A DNA stretch of 64,000 bases, taken from assembly GCF_009184425.1 (NCBI RefSeq), contig NZ_WELG01000002.1, positions 930,001 through 994,000 on the forward strand, read 5' to 3'. The notes beneath the pieces are model-generated. The model did not search any database and was not told where the DNA came from. It saw nothing but the letters and a program-made list of their open reading frames with translations. The translations under genes were made by a program, and so were the position numbers. Of the stretch, positions 36,180 through 44,396 are shown in pieces (position 1 is the stretch's first letter; each line of letters starts with the position of its first letter). The DNA comes from Flagellimonas olearia (GTDB taxonomy: Bacteria; Bacteroidota; Bacteroidia; Flavobacteriales; Flavobacteriaceae).

Positions 36180-36518
36180 ATGTCAATATTTAGTTTTTTG
36201 TTCCCAAAGGGAAATCAGTCCGATGCCATCCGAATTTTAGATAGGGATGCTTATAAAAGTGCCATAGCCAAAGCCAAGGTGCAATTGGTGGATGTGAGAA
36301 CGGCTGGGGAGTTTAGGGCAGGACATATTAAAGGAGCTCGCAATGTGGACTATTTTCAATCTTCGGCATTTGGTGAAGCCTTTTCAAAAATGAAGAAGGA
36401 TGAACCCGTATACCTCTACTGCCAGTCAGGAAATAGAAGTCAAAAAGCGGCCCGGAAACTTGTGGACATGGGCTTCAGTGAGGTCTATGATCTAAGAGGG
36501 GGGTATCGTATGTGGTAA
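36180..36518 (+). CDS. Single-domain rhodanese
   Basis: This 112-residue protein has LVDVRTAGEFRAGHIKGARN and active-site Cys81 in LYCQSGNRSQKAA. There is no signal peptide; the first ten residues are mildly hydrophobic. It would transfer sulfane sulfur between cytosolic carriers. It is the first gene of an operon with the DUF3365 haem lipoprotein (15 bp gap). Confidence 0.92.
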   Translation: MSIFSFLFPKGNQSDAIRILDRDAYKSAIAKAKVQLVDVRTAGEFRAGHIKGARNVDYFQSSAFGEAFSKMKKDEPVYLYCQSGNRSQKAARKLVDMGFSEVYDLRGGYRMW

Positions 36519-36533
36519 TTTAAATCGACTAAA

Positions 36534-37127
36534 ATGAAACCAACGGCTATCGTCTTATTTGTTCTTGTAGGGGTGCTTTCCTGCAAACAGCAACCAAAAA
36601 CATCGGTTGATGGGGAATCCAATCATCCAGATTATTTGGAAATAGGTAGGGAATATGCCCAAGAGACCCAAAAGGTTTTGGGCAAGAACTTAAAGACCAC
36701 CATTCAGAACGAAGGCGTGGCCCAAGCCGTTGTTTTTTGCAATGAACAGGCCTATCCATTGACCGATAGCATGGCCGCTAACTATAAGGCCAAGATCAAA
36801 AGGGTTTCGGACAAACCCCGTAATCCGTCCAATAAGGCCAATCCAGCGGAATTGGGCCATATCAACACCTTTAAAGAAAAAGTGGCCCAAGGGGATTCCA
36901 TTATTCCCATTGTGGAGGAGGAGGATGGGAAGGTTCATTTTTACACTCCCATCATCACCCAGAATCTGTGTTTAAATTGCCACGGAACTCCCGGAAAGAA
37001 CATTGCGCCGGATGTTGTTGGGCATCTCTCCGAACTTTATCCCCAAGATGAAGCCATAGGGTATGATGTGGATCAGGTTCGGGGAATCTGGAGCATTGTC
37101 TTTGAAGCAGAAAAACGTTCTGAATAA
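36534..37127 (+). CDS. DUF3365 (Tll0287-like) c-type haem lipoprotein
   Basis: This 197-residue protein has lipobox Cys17, a helical PAS-like DUF3365 domain (about 35-185) with conserved Cys69 in VVFCNEQAYPL, and one haem-attachment site NLCLNCHGTPG (Cys146, Cys149, His150). Related single-haem proteins act as redox or gas sensors or electron carriers in the periplasm. Placement behind a rhodanese in a sulfide-linked regulon points to sensing or electron transfer in sulfur chemistry. It is tail to tail with the sterol-desaturase-type gene, with a 1-bp gap and no room for a terminator. Confidence 0.82.
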   Translation: MKPTAIVLFVLVGVLSCKQQPKTSVDGESNHPDYLEIGREYAQETQKVLGKNLKTTIQNEGVAQAVVFCNEQAYPLTDSMAANYKAKIKRVSDKPRNPSNKANPAELGHINTFKEKVAQGDSIIPIVEEEDGKVHFYTPIITQNLCLNCHGTPGKNIAPDVVGHLSELYPQDEAIGYDVDQVRGIWSIVFEAEKRSE

Positions 37128-37128
37128 A

Positions 37129-38019
37129 TCAGCCGTTTCTTTTTGATTTGGTAAACCCATGGACCAACTGTCCCCAAAATCCCTTGGGTAGGGTTTCATC
37201 ACCTGGGAACCCCAACCGTATCTTTCCACCACTTTCCGGAACATAACTGGTACGGAAAATATAATCCCAAAGACTGATGCTTATCCCAAAATTCATCCCA
37301 TAGGGATGCTCTTTGGGAAGATCATAGGCATGATGATATAAATGCATCACGGGATTGTTCAAAATGTATTTCAACGGTCCCCAGGTCAGTTTTATGTTGG
37401 AATGGTTAAAATGTCCAATGGCAATGGCTGCAAAATGTACTAGATAAGCTTGTTCAGGTTCAAATCCGCCAAGTATCATGACCCCCAAGGTCTTTAAGGG
37501 TTTGTAGAGGATGTTTTCCATCCAATGGTATCGCAGATGTGCGGCAAACCCCATTTCCTTTACGCTGTGGTGCACCTTGTGAAATTCCCAAAATGCCGGC
37601 ACCCTATGCAGGAGAACATGGGTGAACCACTGCACAAAATCGAGCACAATAAAGAAAACCAACAATTGGACCCATTGTGGCCATAGGGTCACATCCACAA
37701 GGGCCAAACTCTTTGAACTGATTCCCATATCCAAAAAGAGCACCCCAAGCACTTTGTACACGCCGCTGATGACTATGGAAAAAATGAAAAAGTTGAAGAA
37801 CATGTAAAAGGCGTCCAACCAAAAGTCCTTTCTGAAAATGGACTGCTCCTTTCGCCATGGGAAAAGGATTTCCAATGCCCATACCAAAAGTGAAATGGCA
37901 ATGAGACCCCAAAAATAGTTGGTGTACCACGGCACTTGAAACAAAATGGATTTCCATGTCCATTGGGCCGTTCCCAAAAATCCGTTCAGCAAAGCATCTA
38001 GATATTCTCCCATGATCAA
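37129..38019 (-). CDS. Sterol desaturase/fatty-acid hydroxylase family membrane di-iron enzyme
   Basis: This 296-residue protein has about four membrane segments and the histidine boxes of the family: HVLLHRVPAFWEFHKVHH, GHFNHSN and HLYHHAYD. Members hydroxylate or desaturate lipids using oxygen. It overlaps the cytochrome c gene by 4 bp, so it is translated with the sulfite dehydrogenase pair. That coupling is unexpected: the protein could work on a membrane lipid, perhaps a sulfonolipid, or have a structural link with the cytochrome. The substrate is unknown. Confidence 0.82.
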   Translation of the reverse strand: MIMGEYLDALLNGFLGTAQWTWKSILFQVPWYTNYFWGLIAISLLVWALEILFPWRKEQSIFRKDFWLDAFYMFFNFFIFSIVISGVYKVLGVLFLDMGISSKSLALVDVTLWPQWVQLLVFFIVLDFVQWFTHVLLHRVPAFWEFHKVHHSVKEMGFAAHLRYHWMENILYKPLKTLGVMILGGFEPEQAYLVHFAAIAIGHFNHSNIKLTWGPLKYILNNPVMHLYHHAYDLPKEHPYGMNFGISISLWDYIFRTSYVPESGGKIRLGFPGDETLPKGFWGQLVHGFTKSKRNG

Positions 38020-38474
38020 TTTAGTTCATACCATTCGGCAACTTCCAAATTCTGCCGCCTTCCCTTGTCGGTAGGGGCGTAGTTTTTGGACAGATAATTT
38101 AAAATAAGCTCTTCATTTGCACCCAAATCCCACAAGTTTTGGGTTTCTTGCATCCATACAATGGTGGCTTTCCAGCCCTCCCGGCTCATTCGGTTTTGGG
38201 TCACCAATTTGGCGGAATGACAGGCGGTACAATTCTGTATGGTAGCCTGCATCCCTTCATCATCAATAAAACCAGTGGCCACATGGATGCCGTTCTCCAC
38301 TTTGTCGAAATCCTCAACGGAATCTTCCACCGGTACTTCTTGAAGCTCCGACTTGGGTTTCCTATTGGCAACATAGAACAGCCCCCCGAACAGGACCAGC
38401 ATCAGCAATAAGAAAGAAGCGAGGATTTTGGTCAGTGCCTTGATCTGCTTTTTAAAGTTGTCTTTCATCCTCAA
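38016..38474 (-). CDS. Membrane-anchored mono-haem cytochrome c (SorB-like)
   Basis: This 152-residue protein has an N-terminal membrane anchor (about 17-37), a periplasmic domain with one haem site NCTACHSAKL (Cys82, Cys85, His86) and a likely Met ligand at 108 (VWMQETQNLW). That layout matches small cytochromes paired with molybdenum sulfite dehydrogenases. It overlaps the sulfite-oxidase-type gene upstream by 4 bp and the di-iron enzyme gene downstream by 4 bp. It would take electrons from sulfite oxidation to the respiratory chain. Confidence 0.85.
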   Translation of the reverse strand: MRMKDNFKKQIKALTKILASFLLLMLVLFGGLFYVANRKPKSELQEVPVEDSVEDFDKVENGIHVATGFIDDEGMQATIQNCTACHSAKLVTQNRMSREGWKATIVWMQETQNLWDLGANEELILNYLSKNYAPTDKGRRQNLEVAEWYELN

Positions 38475-39691
38475 ACAATTTTTACCGCTATTCTATGACA
38501 GGCATTGTTGAGGTATCCCTTGGGGTTCCAACCGGGCAGTACCATGGGTTGCGATTTCCCTTGGGAATCCGTTGCTCTGGCCCAAACTTCATAATACCCT
38601 TTTTGGGGAAAGGGAATGGTAACGTTGAAATGTTGCCAAGCTAATCGGTTGGTTGGTTTTTTCAAGCTACAGTGGTGCCATGTGCTCCCAAAATCTATGG
38701 AATACTCCATTTTGGAAACCTCCAGTTCCCCGGCCCAAGCATGGCCGTTCACCTGCAAGGTTTGTCCTTGTTTGATTAGGGCACCACTTTTTGGATACGT
38801 GATCAAGGACTTTATGGGCATGGATTCAATGATGCACATATTTTCATCATCCACTTTAGTGCCAGGGGCAACCGTTTCGCAAGGCACGCGATATGAACTT
38901 CCTCCCATTTTTTCCCCATCATGTACTTGGTTGCGCACACTGATGCGGGTCAGCCATTTCCCCGATGTGGAAGCTGGCCATCCACCGCATACCAACCGAA
39001 GCGGGTAACCGTGCGCCAATGGAATATCCTCGTCATTCATGGAGAAGGCCAGCAGGGTTTCATCTTGTAAGGCCTTTGGCAAGGGAACACCTCTGGAAAT
39101 GGGTTCTTTTTTAGGGTCACCGCTCAAATGGGTGTCGGCAGCATGATACCCAATGTATAATGCATCAGGATTCACACCCACGTCTTCAAGAACATCACGG
39201 AGTCGTACCCCGGTCCATTTAGCACAAGAGACTGCTCCAATGGTCCATTGGTTTCCCTTTGCGGGCGGATTGAACTCACTTCGCCCATTCCCACCACATT
39301 CCAAGGTGAGTTGATAGGTGTGCTGTGTAAATCTGCGTTTGAGTTCGTCCAGGGTATACGTTTTTGGATTTTTTACCGATTCCCCATCTATGGTCAAAGT
39401 CCATTTGGAAACATCGATATTCTCTGGGATTTTTCCATTGTTCCGGATGAACATGTATTGGTTGGGGGTAATGTCGTCATTCAACAAATGGGCCTTGGCC
39501 TCCATATTCCACGGCTTGTCGTTCAAGACCACCATTTCCTTGTCCTTGTGGAACAATTCAAAAGGGTCAGGGTCCTGTAGACCCAATGGGAGGTAGTTTT
39601 TGGGCATTTTGTGGCCAAAAACAATGTCGGCTCCCAATATGCTGGACATGGTGGCCAGTGATAATCGATACGTAAAATCCCTTCTATCCAT
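38471..39691 (-). CDS. Molybdopterin sulfite oxidase/dehydrogenase (SorA-like)
   Basis: This 406-residue protein begins with a Tat-like signal (DRRDFTYRLSLA). It carries the sulfite-oxidase molybdopterin domain, with Mo-ligand Cys132 in LTLECGGNGRSEF and the binding stretch AHGYPLRLVCGGWPASTSGKWL. A C-terminal Mo-co dimerisation domain (about 295-400) completes it. It oxidises sulfite to sulfate in the periplasm and passes electrons to the cytochrome encoded next. Its start lies about 7 bases past the predicted start of transcription of the minus-strand Crp/Fnr-type promoter at 39705-39749. Confidence 0.92.
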   Translation of the reverse strand: MDRRDFTYRLSLATMSSILGADIVFGHKMPKNYLPLGLQDPDPFELFHKDKEMVVLNDKPWNMEAKAHLLNDDITPNQYMFIRNNGKIPENIDVSKWTLTIDGESVKNPKTYTLDELKRRFTQHTYQLTLECGGNGRSEFNPPAKGNQWTIGAVSCAKWTGVRLRDVLEDVGVNPDALYIGYHAADTHLSGDPKKEPISRGVPLPKALQDETLLAFSMNDEDIPLAHGYPLRLVCGGWPASTSGKWLTRISVRNQVHDGEKMGGSSYRVPCETVAPGTKVDDENMCIIESMPIKSLITYPKSGALIKQGQTLQVNGHAWAGELEVSKMEYSIDFGSTWHHCSLKKPTNRLAWQHFNVTIPFPQKGYYEVWARATDSQGKSQPMVLPGWNPKGYLNNACHRIAVKIV

Positions 39692-39704
39692 AAAAAACGA
39701 AACT

Positions 39705-39749
39705 TAAATCTAGCATAAAAATAAATAGAACTGTGTAACCCAGGTTACC
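39705..39749 (-). promoter_or_regulatory. Crp/Fnr-type promoter of the sulfite dehydrogenase operon (minus strand)
   Basis: Read on the minus strand, the dyad at 39734-39749 is followed after 21 bp by TAGATTTA (39712-39705), one mismatch from TAnnTTTG. The same dyad has a -7 element at equal distance on the plus strand, so it can serve both directions. Confidence 0.72.
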
Positions 39750-39778
39750 GAATGTCCTACGGATTTGGTTTAAATTTG
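39734..39778 (+). promoter_or_regulatory. Crp/Fnr-type promoter of the DUF2892 gene
   Basis: TGTAAC-CCAG-GTTACC, 21 bp, then TAAATTTG at 39771-39778. The start codon is about 74 bases beyond the expected start of transcription, a longer leader than at the other sites. Confidence 0.85.
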
Positions 39779-39858
39779 AGAGATGGAGCTGGAATAATGT
39801 GAAAATAGGTCTTGGACCTAGAATTACTTAGGTATTTGAAAACATAATACAGATTCAT

Positions 39859-40065
39859 ATGAAAAAAAACATGGGCGGTCTGGACCGCATAATTAGATTG
39901 ATAATAGCCTTGGTGGTGGTTGCCCTATATTATTTTGGGGTCATTACGGGTACTTTGGCCTATGTACTACTGGCCTTGGCTGCCATATTTGTTTTGACAA
40001 GCTTTGTTAGTTTTTGTCCTTTGTATGTGCCCTTTGGAATTAAGACATGTAAAGCCAAGGACTAG
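39859..40065 (+). CDS. DUF2892 small membrane protein (YgaP-type)
   Basis: This 68-residue protein opens with MKKNMGGLDRIIRLIIALVV, the typical DUF2892 start, followed by two hydrophobic segments and a short tail with SFCPLYVPFGIKTC. DUF2892 is often fused to rhodanese domains, as in YgaP, or found beside them in sulfide-handling loci. Its two Cys residues in the tail could be reactive. It is a single-gene unit with its own promoter and terminator. Confidence 0.85.
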   Translation: MKKNMGGLDRIIRLIIALVVVALYYFGVITGTLAYVLLALAAIFVLTSFVSFCPLYVPFGIKTCKAKD

Positions 40066-40089
40066 GTTTTTTCTTGATTGGTTGATGAC

Positions 40090-40119
40090 AAAAACCACCC
40101 ATTTATGGGTGGTTTTTTT
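40090..40119 (+). terminator. Terminator after the DUF2892 gene
   Basis: ACCACCCAT-TT-ATGGGTGGT is a perfect stem at 40094-40113 followed by seven T residues. Confidence 0.92.
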
Positions 40120-40170
40120 ATGGATTTTGGCGAGGATTTCATAAACAGGGCTTAGGTGTTTTATGGATAA

Positions 40171-40215
40171 TGTAACTTTTGTTACACTTTTTTAAGGATA
40201 TCCATAATATTTTAC
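40171..40215 (+). promoter_or_regulatory. Crp/Fnr-type promoter of the first SQR-like gene
   Basis: TGTAAC-TTTT-GTTACA is the most symmetric copy of the dyad. It is followed after 21 bp by TATTTTAC at 40208-40215, which departs from TAnnTTTG at its last two bases; this weak -7 element may make the promoter more activator-dependent. Confidence 0.8.
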
Positions 40216-40241
40216 GGGATAAAATGAAAATAGTGTAAGGT

Positions 40242-41504
40242 ATGAAATCACATTATCAAGTCTTGATCATTGGGGGAGGCACGGCTGGAATCATGACGGC
40301 GGCCCAGCTTTTGGCGAAGGACAAAAAATTGGACATAGCTATTATAGAACCCAGCGAAACGCATTATTATCAACCGGCATGGACCTTGGTGGGTGCCGGG
40401 GCCTATGATTTCAACAAAACAGCAAAACGTATGGCCGATGTTATGCCCAGCGGAGTGGATTGGGTCAAGGACAAGGCCACAGGATTTAATCCCAGACAAA
40501 ATAGCGTATCCACCGAAAGCAATGGGGACATTACTTACGACTTTTTGGTCGTTGCCCCAGGATTGGTCATGGAACCCGGTATGATCAAAGGCCTGCCGGA
40601 GGCCTTGGAACTTGGTGTGGTTTGCAGCAACTATACGGACCCGGAACATACATGGAACACTATTAAAAACTTCAAAGGGGGCAATGCGCTGTTTACGCAG
40701 CCCACCACGCCCATCAAGTGCGGGGGAGCACCTCAAAAAATTGCCTATTTGACGGCCGATTATTTTAGAAAAAACGGACTTAAGAACAAGGCCAATGTCA
40801 TATTTGCCACCCCGGGAACCGTAATATTTGGGGTAAAGGAAATCCGGGAGACCCTAATGAAGGTGATCGATCGTTACGGCATTCACTTTAAACCGTTTTA
40901 TTCGCCCAAGGAGATTGATGTGGAGAACAGAATAGTACACTTCAGCCATACTGCACCCGAAGAGAACCGATGTGTCATTAACGAGGATAATGAATTGGGG
41001 GAACAAATGGTAGGCGATGTGGATATCAGTGTACCGTTTGATATGTTACATTTGGCCCCTCCCCAAGCTGCCCCTAGATTTGTAAGGGATTCTGCTTTGT
41101 CCAATGATGCGGGTTGGTTGGATGTGGACCATCATTCCATGCAGCACAACACATATCCCAATATTTTTGGATTGGGCGATGTAGCCGCCTTGCCAACGGC
41201 CAAAACTGGTGCCGCCGTTCGAAAACAAGTACCTGTAGTGGTTGAGAACATCATAAAGTTGATGAACCATAAATCTGCAGACAACCATTCCTATAATGGG
41301 TATTCATCCTGCCCCTTGGTAACAGGTTATGGCAAAATGACCTTGGCAGAGTTTGACTATAACAACAACTTCATCCCCGATCCCAAATTAAAACGCATGT
41401 TGGTATTTCATAGCGATAAGGAACATTGGAGATTATGGATGCTCAAAAAATACGGTCTCCCGTATTTGTATTGGAACAAAATGCTCAAAGGGAAGAATGT
41501 ATAG
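40242..41504 (+). CDS. sqr: Sulfide:quinone oxidoreductase-like flavoprotein
   Basis: This 420-residue FAD/NAD(P)-fold protein has the N-terminal LIIGGGTAGIMTAAQLL, an internal VVAPGLVMEPG, and the C-terminal IFGLGDVAALPTAKTGAAVRKQ of SQR-type enzymes. Cys160 (IKCGGAPQK) and Cys357 (SSCPLVTGYG) are placed like the redox Cys pair of the SQOR-like group, with a further Cys128. It would oxidise sulfide to a persulfide or polysulfide at the inner membrane and reduce quinone for the cytochrome bd oxidase encoded downstream. Confidence 0.88.
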   Translation: MKSHYQVLIIGGGTAGIMTAAQLLAKDKKLDIAIIEPSETHYYQPAWTLVGAGAYDFNKTAKRMADVMPSGVDWVKDKATGFNPRQNSVSTESNGDITYDFLVVAPGLVMEPGMIKGLPEALELGVVCSNYTDPEHTWNTIKNFKGGNALFTQPTTPIKCGGAPQKIAYLTADYFRKNGLKNKANVIFATPGTVIFGVKEIRETLMKVIDRYGIHFKPFYSPKEIDVENRIVHFSHTAPEENRCVINEDNELGEQMVGDVDISVPFDMLHLAPPQAAPRFVRDSALSNDAGWLDVDHHSMQHNTYPNIFGLGDVAALPTAKTGAAVRKQVPVVVENIIKLMNHKSADNHSYNGYSSCPLVTGYGKMTLAEFDYNNNFIPDPKLKRMLVFHSDKEHWRLWMLKKYGLPYLYWNKMLKGKNV

Positions 41505-41528
41505 CCTAGTGCTAAGAATGTTCCCTTT

Positions 41529-41573
41529 TATGAGAATTGTCATAATTTATAGAAGATAAAGCCATTACATTTG
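41529..41573 (+). promoter_or_regulatory. Divergent member of the Crp/Fnr-type promoter set, before a 42-residue protein gene
   Basis: TATGAG-AATT-GTCATA, part of the perfect TTATGA-N6-TCATAA dyad at 41528-41545, is followed after 21 bp by TACATTTG at 41566-41573, a full match to TAnnTTTG. The geometry equals the other sites and the inner GTCA matches the site at 45073, but the outer bases differ. Confidence 0.6.
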
Positions 41574-41593
41574 GTGGTATTAAATGCACACCT

Positions 41594-41722
41594 ATGAAAA
41601 CTTTTTTGGCACTTCCCTTGGTTTCTTGGGACAACGGTATAATCATGATCGCTGTATTTGGTGCAGTGGTAGTGGCTTTGGTTCTTGCTGTCCTAATGAT
41701 GATGAATAGCGGAAAAAAATAG
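41594..41722 (+). CDS. 42-residue single-span membrane protein beside cytochrome bd genes
   Basis: An ATG at 41594 opens a 42-codon frame ending at TAG 41720-41722. The product starts MKTFLALPLVSWDNG, has one hydrophobic segment (about 17-37) rich in Val, Ala and Leu, and ends MMMNSGKK. It has its own promoter with the regulon spacing and its own terminator, strong signs of a real gene. Its size and position recall the small CydX/CydS subunits of bd oxidases, though those usually sit after cydB and no sequence likeness is evident. It could instead serve the SQR upstream. Confidence 0.75.
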   Translation: MKTFLALPLVSWDNGIIMIAVFGAVVVALVLAVLMMMNSGKK

Positions 41723-41740
41723 AAAAACCTTTAATGATTC

Positions 41741-41788
41741 ACAGTTTTAACGCAATGATTTCTGCTATTGTGTTAAAACTGTTTTTTT
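41741..41788 (+). terminator. Terminator between the small membrane protein gene and cydA
   Basis: ACAGTTTTAACGCAAT pairs with ATTGTGTTAAAACTGT (one G-T pair) and is followed by seven T residues. The last T and following G begin the cydA promoter dyad at 41788. Confidence 0.9.
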
Positions 41789-41832
41789 GTAACATGGGTA
41801 ACTTAGAAAGATAGTTTTCATGGGTATTTTTG
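41788..41832 (+). promoter_or_regulatory. Crp/Fnr-type promoter of cydAB
   Basis: TGTAAC-ATGG-GTAACT, 21 bp, then TATTTTTG at 41825-41832. The -7 element overlaps an in-frame TTG at 41830, so the ATG at 41851 is the real cydA start, with a leader near 12 bases. Confidence 0.87.
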
Positions 41833-41850
41833 AAATACAAAACCATATCC

Positions 41851-43224
41851 ATGGAAACCGAAATTCTCGCCCGGATTCAATTTGCCTTCACCGTTGCCTT
41901 TCATTACATCTATCCGCCTTTGAGCATAGGCATCGGCCTGTTGTTGGTCATTTTTGAAAGCATTTATATTAGGACCAAAAATGAGACCTATCATAAATTG
42001 GCCCGTTTTTGGACCAAGATTTTTGCATTGACCTTCGGTATTGGTGTTGTCACCGGGATTGTAATGGAGTTTGAATTCGGCACCAACTGGGCCGTGTATT
42101 CTCGCTATGTAGGTGATGTGTTCGGTAGCGCTCTGGCTGCGGAAGGAATATTTGCCTTTGCCTTGGAAAGCGGTTTTTTGGGGATATTGTTGTTTGGCTG
42201 GAACAGGGTGAAACCTTGGGTGCACTTGGTGTCCACCATAGGGGTTTTTCTAGGTTCCATGTTCTCCGCTATATGGATTGTGGTGGCCAACAGCTGGCAA
42301 CAGACCCCTGCCGGATTTCACATTGTGGGTGAAGGGCTGGACGCTCGTGCAGAGATAACCGATTTTTGGGCCATGGTATTTAACCCATCCAGTGTGGACA
42401 GACTTACCCATGTTTGGCTCGGTGCTTTTTTGGCCGGCGCCTTTTTGGTGTTGAGCGTACATGCCTATTATCTCATCAAGGGGAAGTATGTGGAAATCTC
42501 CCAAAAAGCCTTTAAGATAGCTTTGGTAGTGGCCACGGTATTTTCGTTGGGACAACTGTTTACGGGGCACCAGTCAGCAGATGGAGTGGCCAAGAACCAA
42601 CCCGCTAAATTGGCCGCACTCGAAGGCCACTTTGAGGCATCCGCTCCCGCAGACATGTACATAATGGGTTGGGTGGATAAGGAAAAGCAAGAAGTTAAGG
42701 GAATAAAAGTACCGGGGGGGCTATCTTTTTTACTGGAGTATGATTTTGAAGCCCCAGTGACAGGCCTTAACGCATTTCCCGAAGATGAGCGTCCCTCGCA
42801 GATCAATGCCGTTTTTCAGTTTTATCACATTATGGTGGCCATTGGTATGGCTTTGATTTTCCTAACAGTATTGGCTACTGTAATGTGGTGGCAAGGTAAA
42901 CTCTTTACTAAAAAATGGCTACTCTGGATTTTTGTTTTTGCAGTTTTTCTGCCCCAGATTGCCAATCAGGTAGGTTGGTTTGCAGCCGAAATGGGAAGAC
43001 AGCCTTGGGTGGTGTATGGCCTTCTGAGGACCAATGAAGCATTCTCCCAAGCCGTTTCGGAAAATCAGATTTTGTTTTCTTTGATTTTGTTCTTTTTGGT
43101 CTATGCCCTGTTGTTTATGCTGTTTATTTACCTATTGCACAAAAAAATCAAACATGGCCCCTATGAAGAAGCAGAAACTGATGATACACCCTTTGGGGGA
43201 ACACTAACCCATATAATGAATTGA
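41851..43224 (+). CDS. cydA: Cytochrome bd quinol oxidase subunit I
   Basis: The ATG at 41851 gives 457 residues, with MetGluThrGlu directly before the first helix. It has the bd-type His in [17 protein letters not shown], the EFEFGTNW stretch, and the [16 protein letters not shown] signature before the last helices. About nine membrane segments are present. The chain is shorter than the E. coli enzyme (522), consistent with a short Q-loop. Cytochrome bd reduces oxygen with quinol electrons and is known to be less sensitive to sulfide than haem-copper oxidases, which suits its place here. Confidence 0.96.
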   Translation: METEILARIQFAFTVAFHYIYPPLSIGIGLLLVIFESIYIRTKNETYHKLARFWTKIFALTFGIGVVTGIVMEFEFGTNWAVYSRYVGDVFGSALAAEGIFAFALESGFLGILLFGWNRVKPWVHLVSTIGVFLGSMFSAIWIVVANSWQQTPAGFHIVGEGLDARAEITDFWAMVFNPSSVDRLTHVWLGAFLAGAFLVLSVHAYYLIKGKYVEISQKAFKIALVVATVFSLGQLFTGHQSADGVAKNQPAKLAALEGHFEASAPADMYIMGWVDKEKQEVKGIKVPGGLSFLLEYDFEAPVTGLNAFPEDERPSQINAVFQFYHIMVAIGMALIFLTVLATVMWWQGKLFTKKWLLWIFVFAVFLPQIANQVGWFAAEMGRQPWVVYGLLRTNEAFSQAVSENQILFSLILFFLVYALLFMLFIYLLHKKIKHGPYEEAETDDTPFGGTLTHIMN

Positions 43225-43225
43225 T

Positions 43226-44263
43226 ATGGAAACGTTTTTAGGATTGGATTATCCCACATGGTGGTTTTTGGTAGTAGGCGGACTTTTTTCGGGGTATGCC
43301 ATTTTGGATGGTTTTGATTTTGGTGCAGGTGCCTGGCATCTCTTTTTAAAGAAAGAGAACAGCCGCAGAATTGCGTTGAATGCCGTTGGCCCGGTTTGGG
43401 ATGGCAACGAGGTTTGGTTGGTAATCGGTGGTGGGGCGCTGTTTGCAGGGTTTCCCGTAATGTATGCCACCATGTTCTCTTCTTTATATATTCCTTTTAT
43501 GTTGTTCTTGTTGTTCATCATATTTAGGGCCATTTCCATTGAGTTTAGGGGCAAGGAGCCCATGCTTTGGTGGAGAAGACTTTGGGATGTTTGCTATAGC
43601 ATCTCCAGTATTATGCTGGCTTTTTTGTTGGGAGTGGTGCTTGGAAATGTCTTGCAAGGAATAGCCATCGGGGAGAATTATCAATATCAGGGTGGGGTTC
43701 TTTTCGAGTTTTTAAACCCCTATGCCTTGATGACAGGGTTTACCACCTTATTTCTTTTTATGACCCACGGGGCCATATTCCTTCTTTTAAAAACCGAGGG
43801 AAGGTTGTTTGCCAAATTGACAAGGCTATTGAAAACGGGAATGATTTTCTTTATTGTGAGTTTTTCCATAACCACTTTGTACACGTTGATTTATATCCCA
43901 CATCTCTCCGATGATTTTAAGAGCAATCCAACCTTGTTCGTAGTGCCTCTGCTCACTTTTCTGAGTATTGCCAACGTACCCCGACTCGCTGAAAAGCGAA
44001 AATATAAATTGGCGTTTCTTTTTTCCTCTTTGACCATTGCATTTTTGTTGGTTTTGGTGGCTGTGGAGCTGTATCCTGTTTTGTTGCGTTCCACCATAGA
44101 TCCACAGTATAATATTGATATCTACAATGCGGCCTCTTCCACAAAATCCCTACAGATAATGCTTACCATTGTGGCCATAGGTACTCCACTGGTTCTTTTC
44201 TACACCATATTTGTGTATAAAACTTTCTGGGGAAAAGTAAAACTGGACGAAACAAGTTATTGA
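43226..44263 (+). CDS. cydB: Cytochrome bd quinol oxidase subunit II
   Basis: This 345-residue protein has about eight or nine membrane segments and the CydB opening GLDYPTWWFLVVGGLFSGYAILDGFDFGAG, followed by GPVWDGNEVWLVIGGGALFAGFP. It forms the core oxidase with CydA, whose stop codon lies 1 bp before this start. No cydDC genes are in the window. Confidence 0.96.
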   Translation: METFLGLDYPTWWFLVVGGLFSGYAILDGFDFGAGAWHLFLKKENSRRIALNAVGPVWDGNEVWLVIGGGALFAGFPVMYATMFSSLYIPFMLFLLFIIFRAISIEFRGKEPMLWWRRLWDVCYSISSIMLAFLLGVVLGNVLQGIAIGENYQYQGGVLFEFLNPYALMTGFTTLFLFMTHGAIFLLLKTEGRLFAKLTRLLKTGMIFFIVSFSITTLYTLIYIPHLSDDFKSNPTLFVVPLLTFLSIANVPRLAEKRKYKLAFLFSSLTIAFLLVLVAVELYPVLLRSTIDPQYNIDIYNAASSTKSLQIMLTIVAIGTPLVLFYTIFVYKTFWGKVKLDETSY

Positions 44264-44281
44264 ACAGAGAATATTTCAAGT

Positions 44282-44310
44282 AAAGGTCCTGTGTTAGTGG
44301 GGCCTTTTTT
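44282..44310 (+). terminator. Terminator after cydAB
   Basis: AAAGGTCC pairs with GGGCCTTT (one G-T pair) around a loop of about ten bases and is followed by a T run, 18 bp beyond the cydB stop. Confidence 0.8.
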
Positions 44311-44339
44311 AGTTAAAGTTTTGTTTAAAGAAGAGACAG

Positions 44340-44384
44340 GGTAACCAATGTTACTGATTTTGATGTGTACTATGCTGACTTTTA
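44340..44384 (+). promoter_or_regulatory. Crp/Fnr-type promoter of the DUF2202 gene
   Basis: GGTAAC-CAAT-GTTACT, then after 21 bp the degenerate -7 element GACTTTTA at 44377-44384. The dyad is good and the -7 weak; the expected leader is only about 6 bases. Confidence 0.68.
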
Positions 44385-44396
44385 GAGGAAAAAGCT

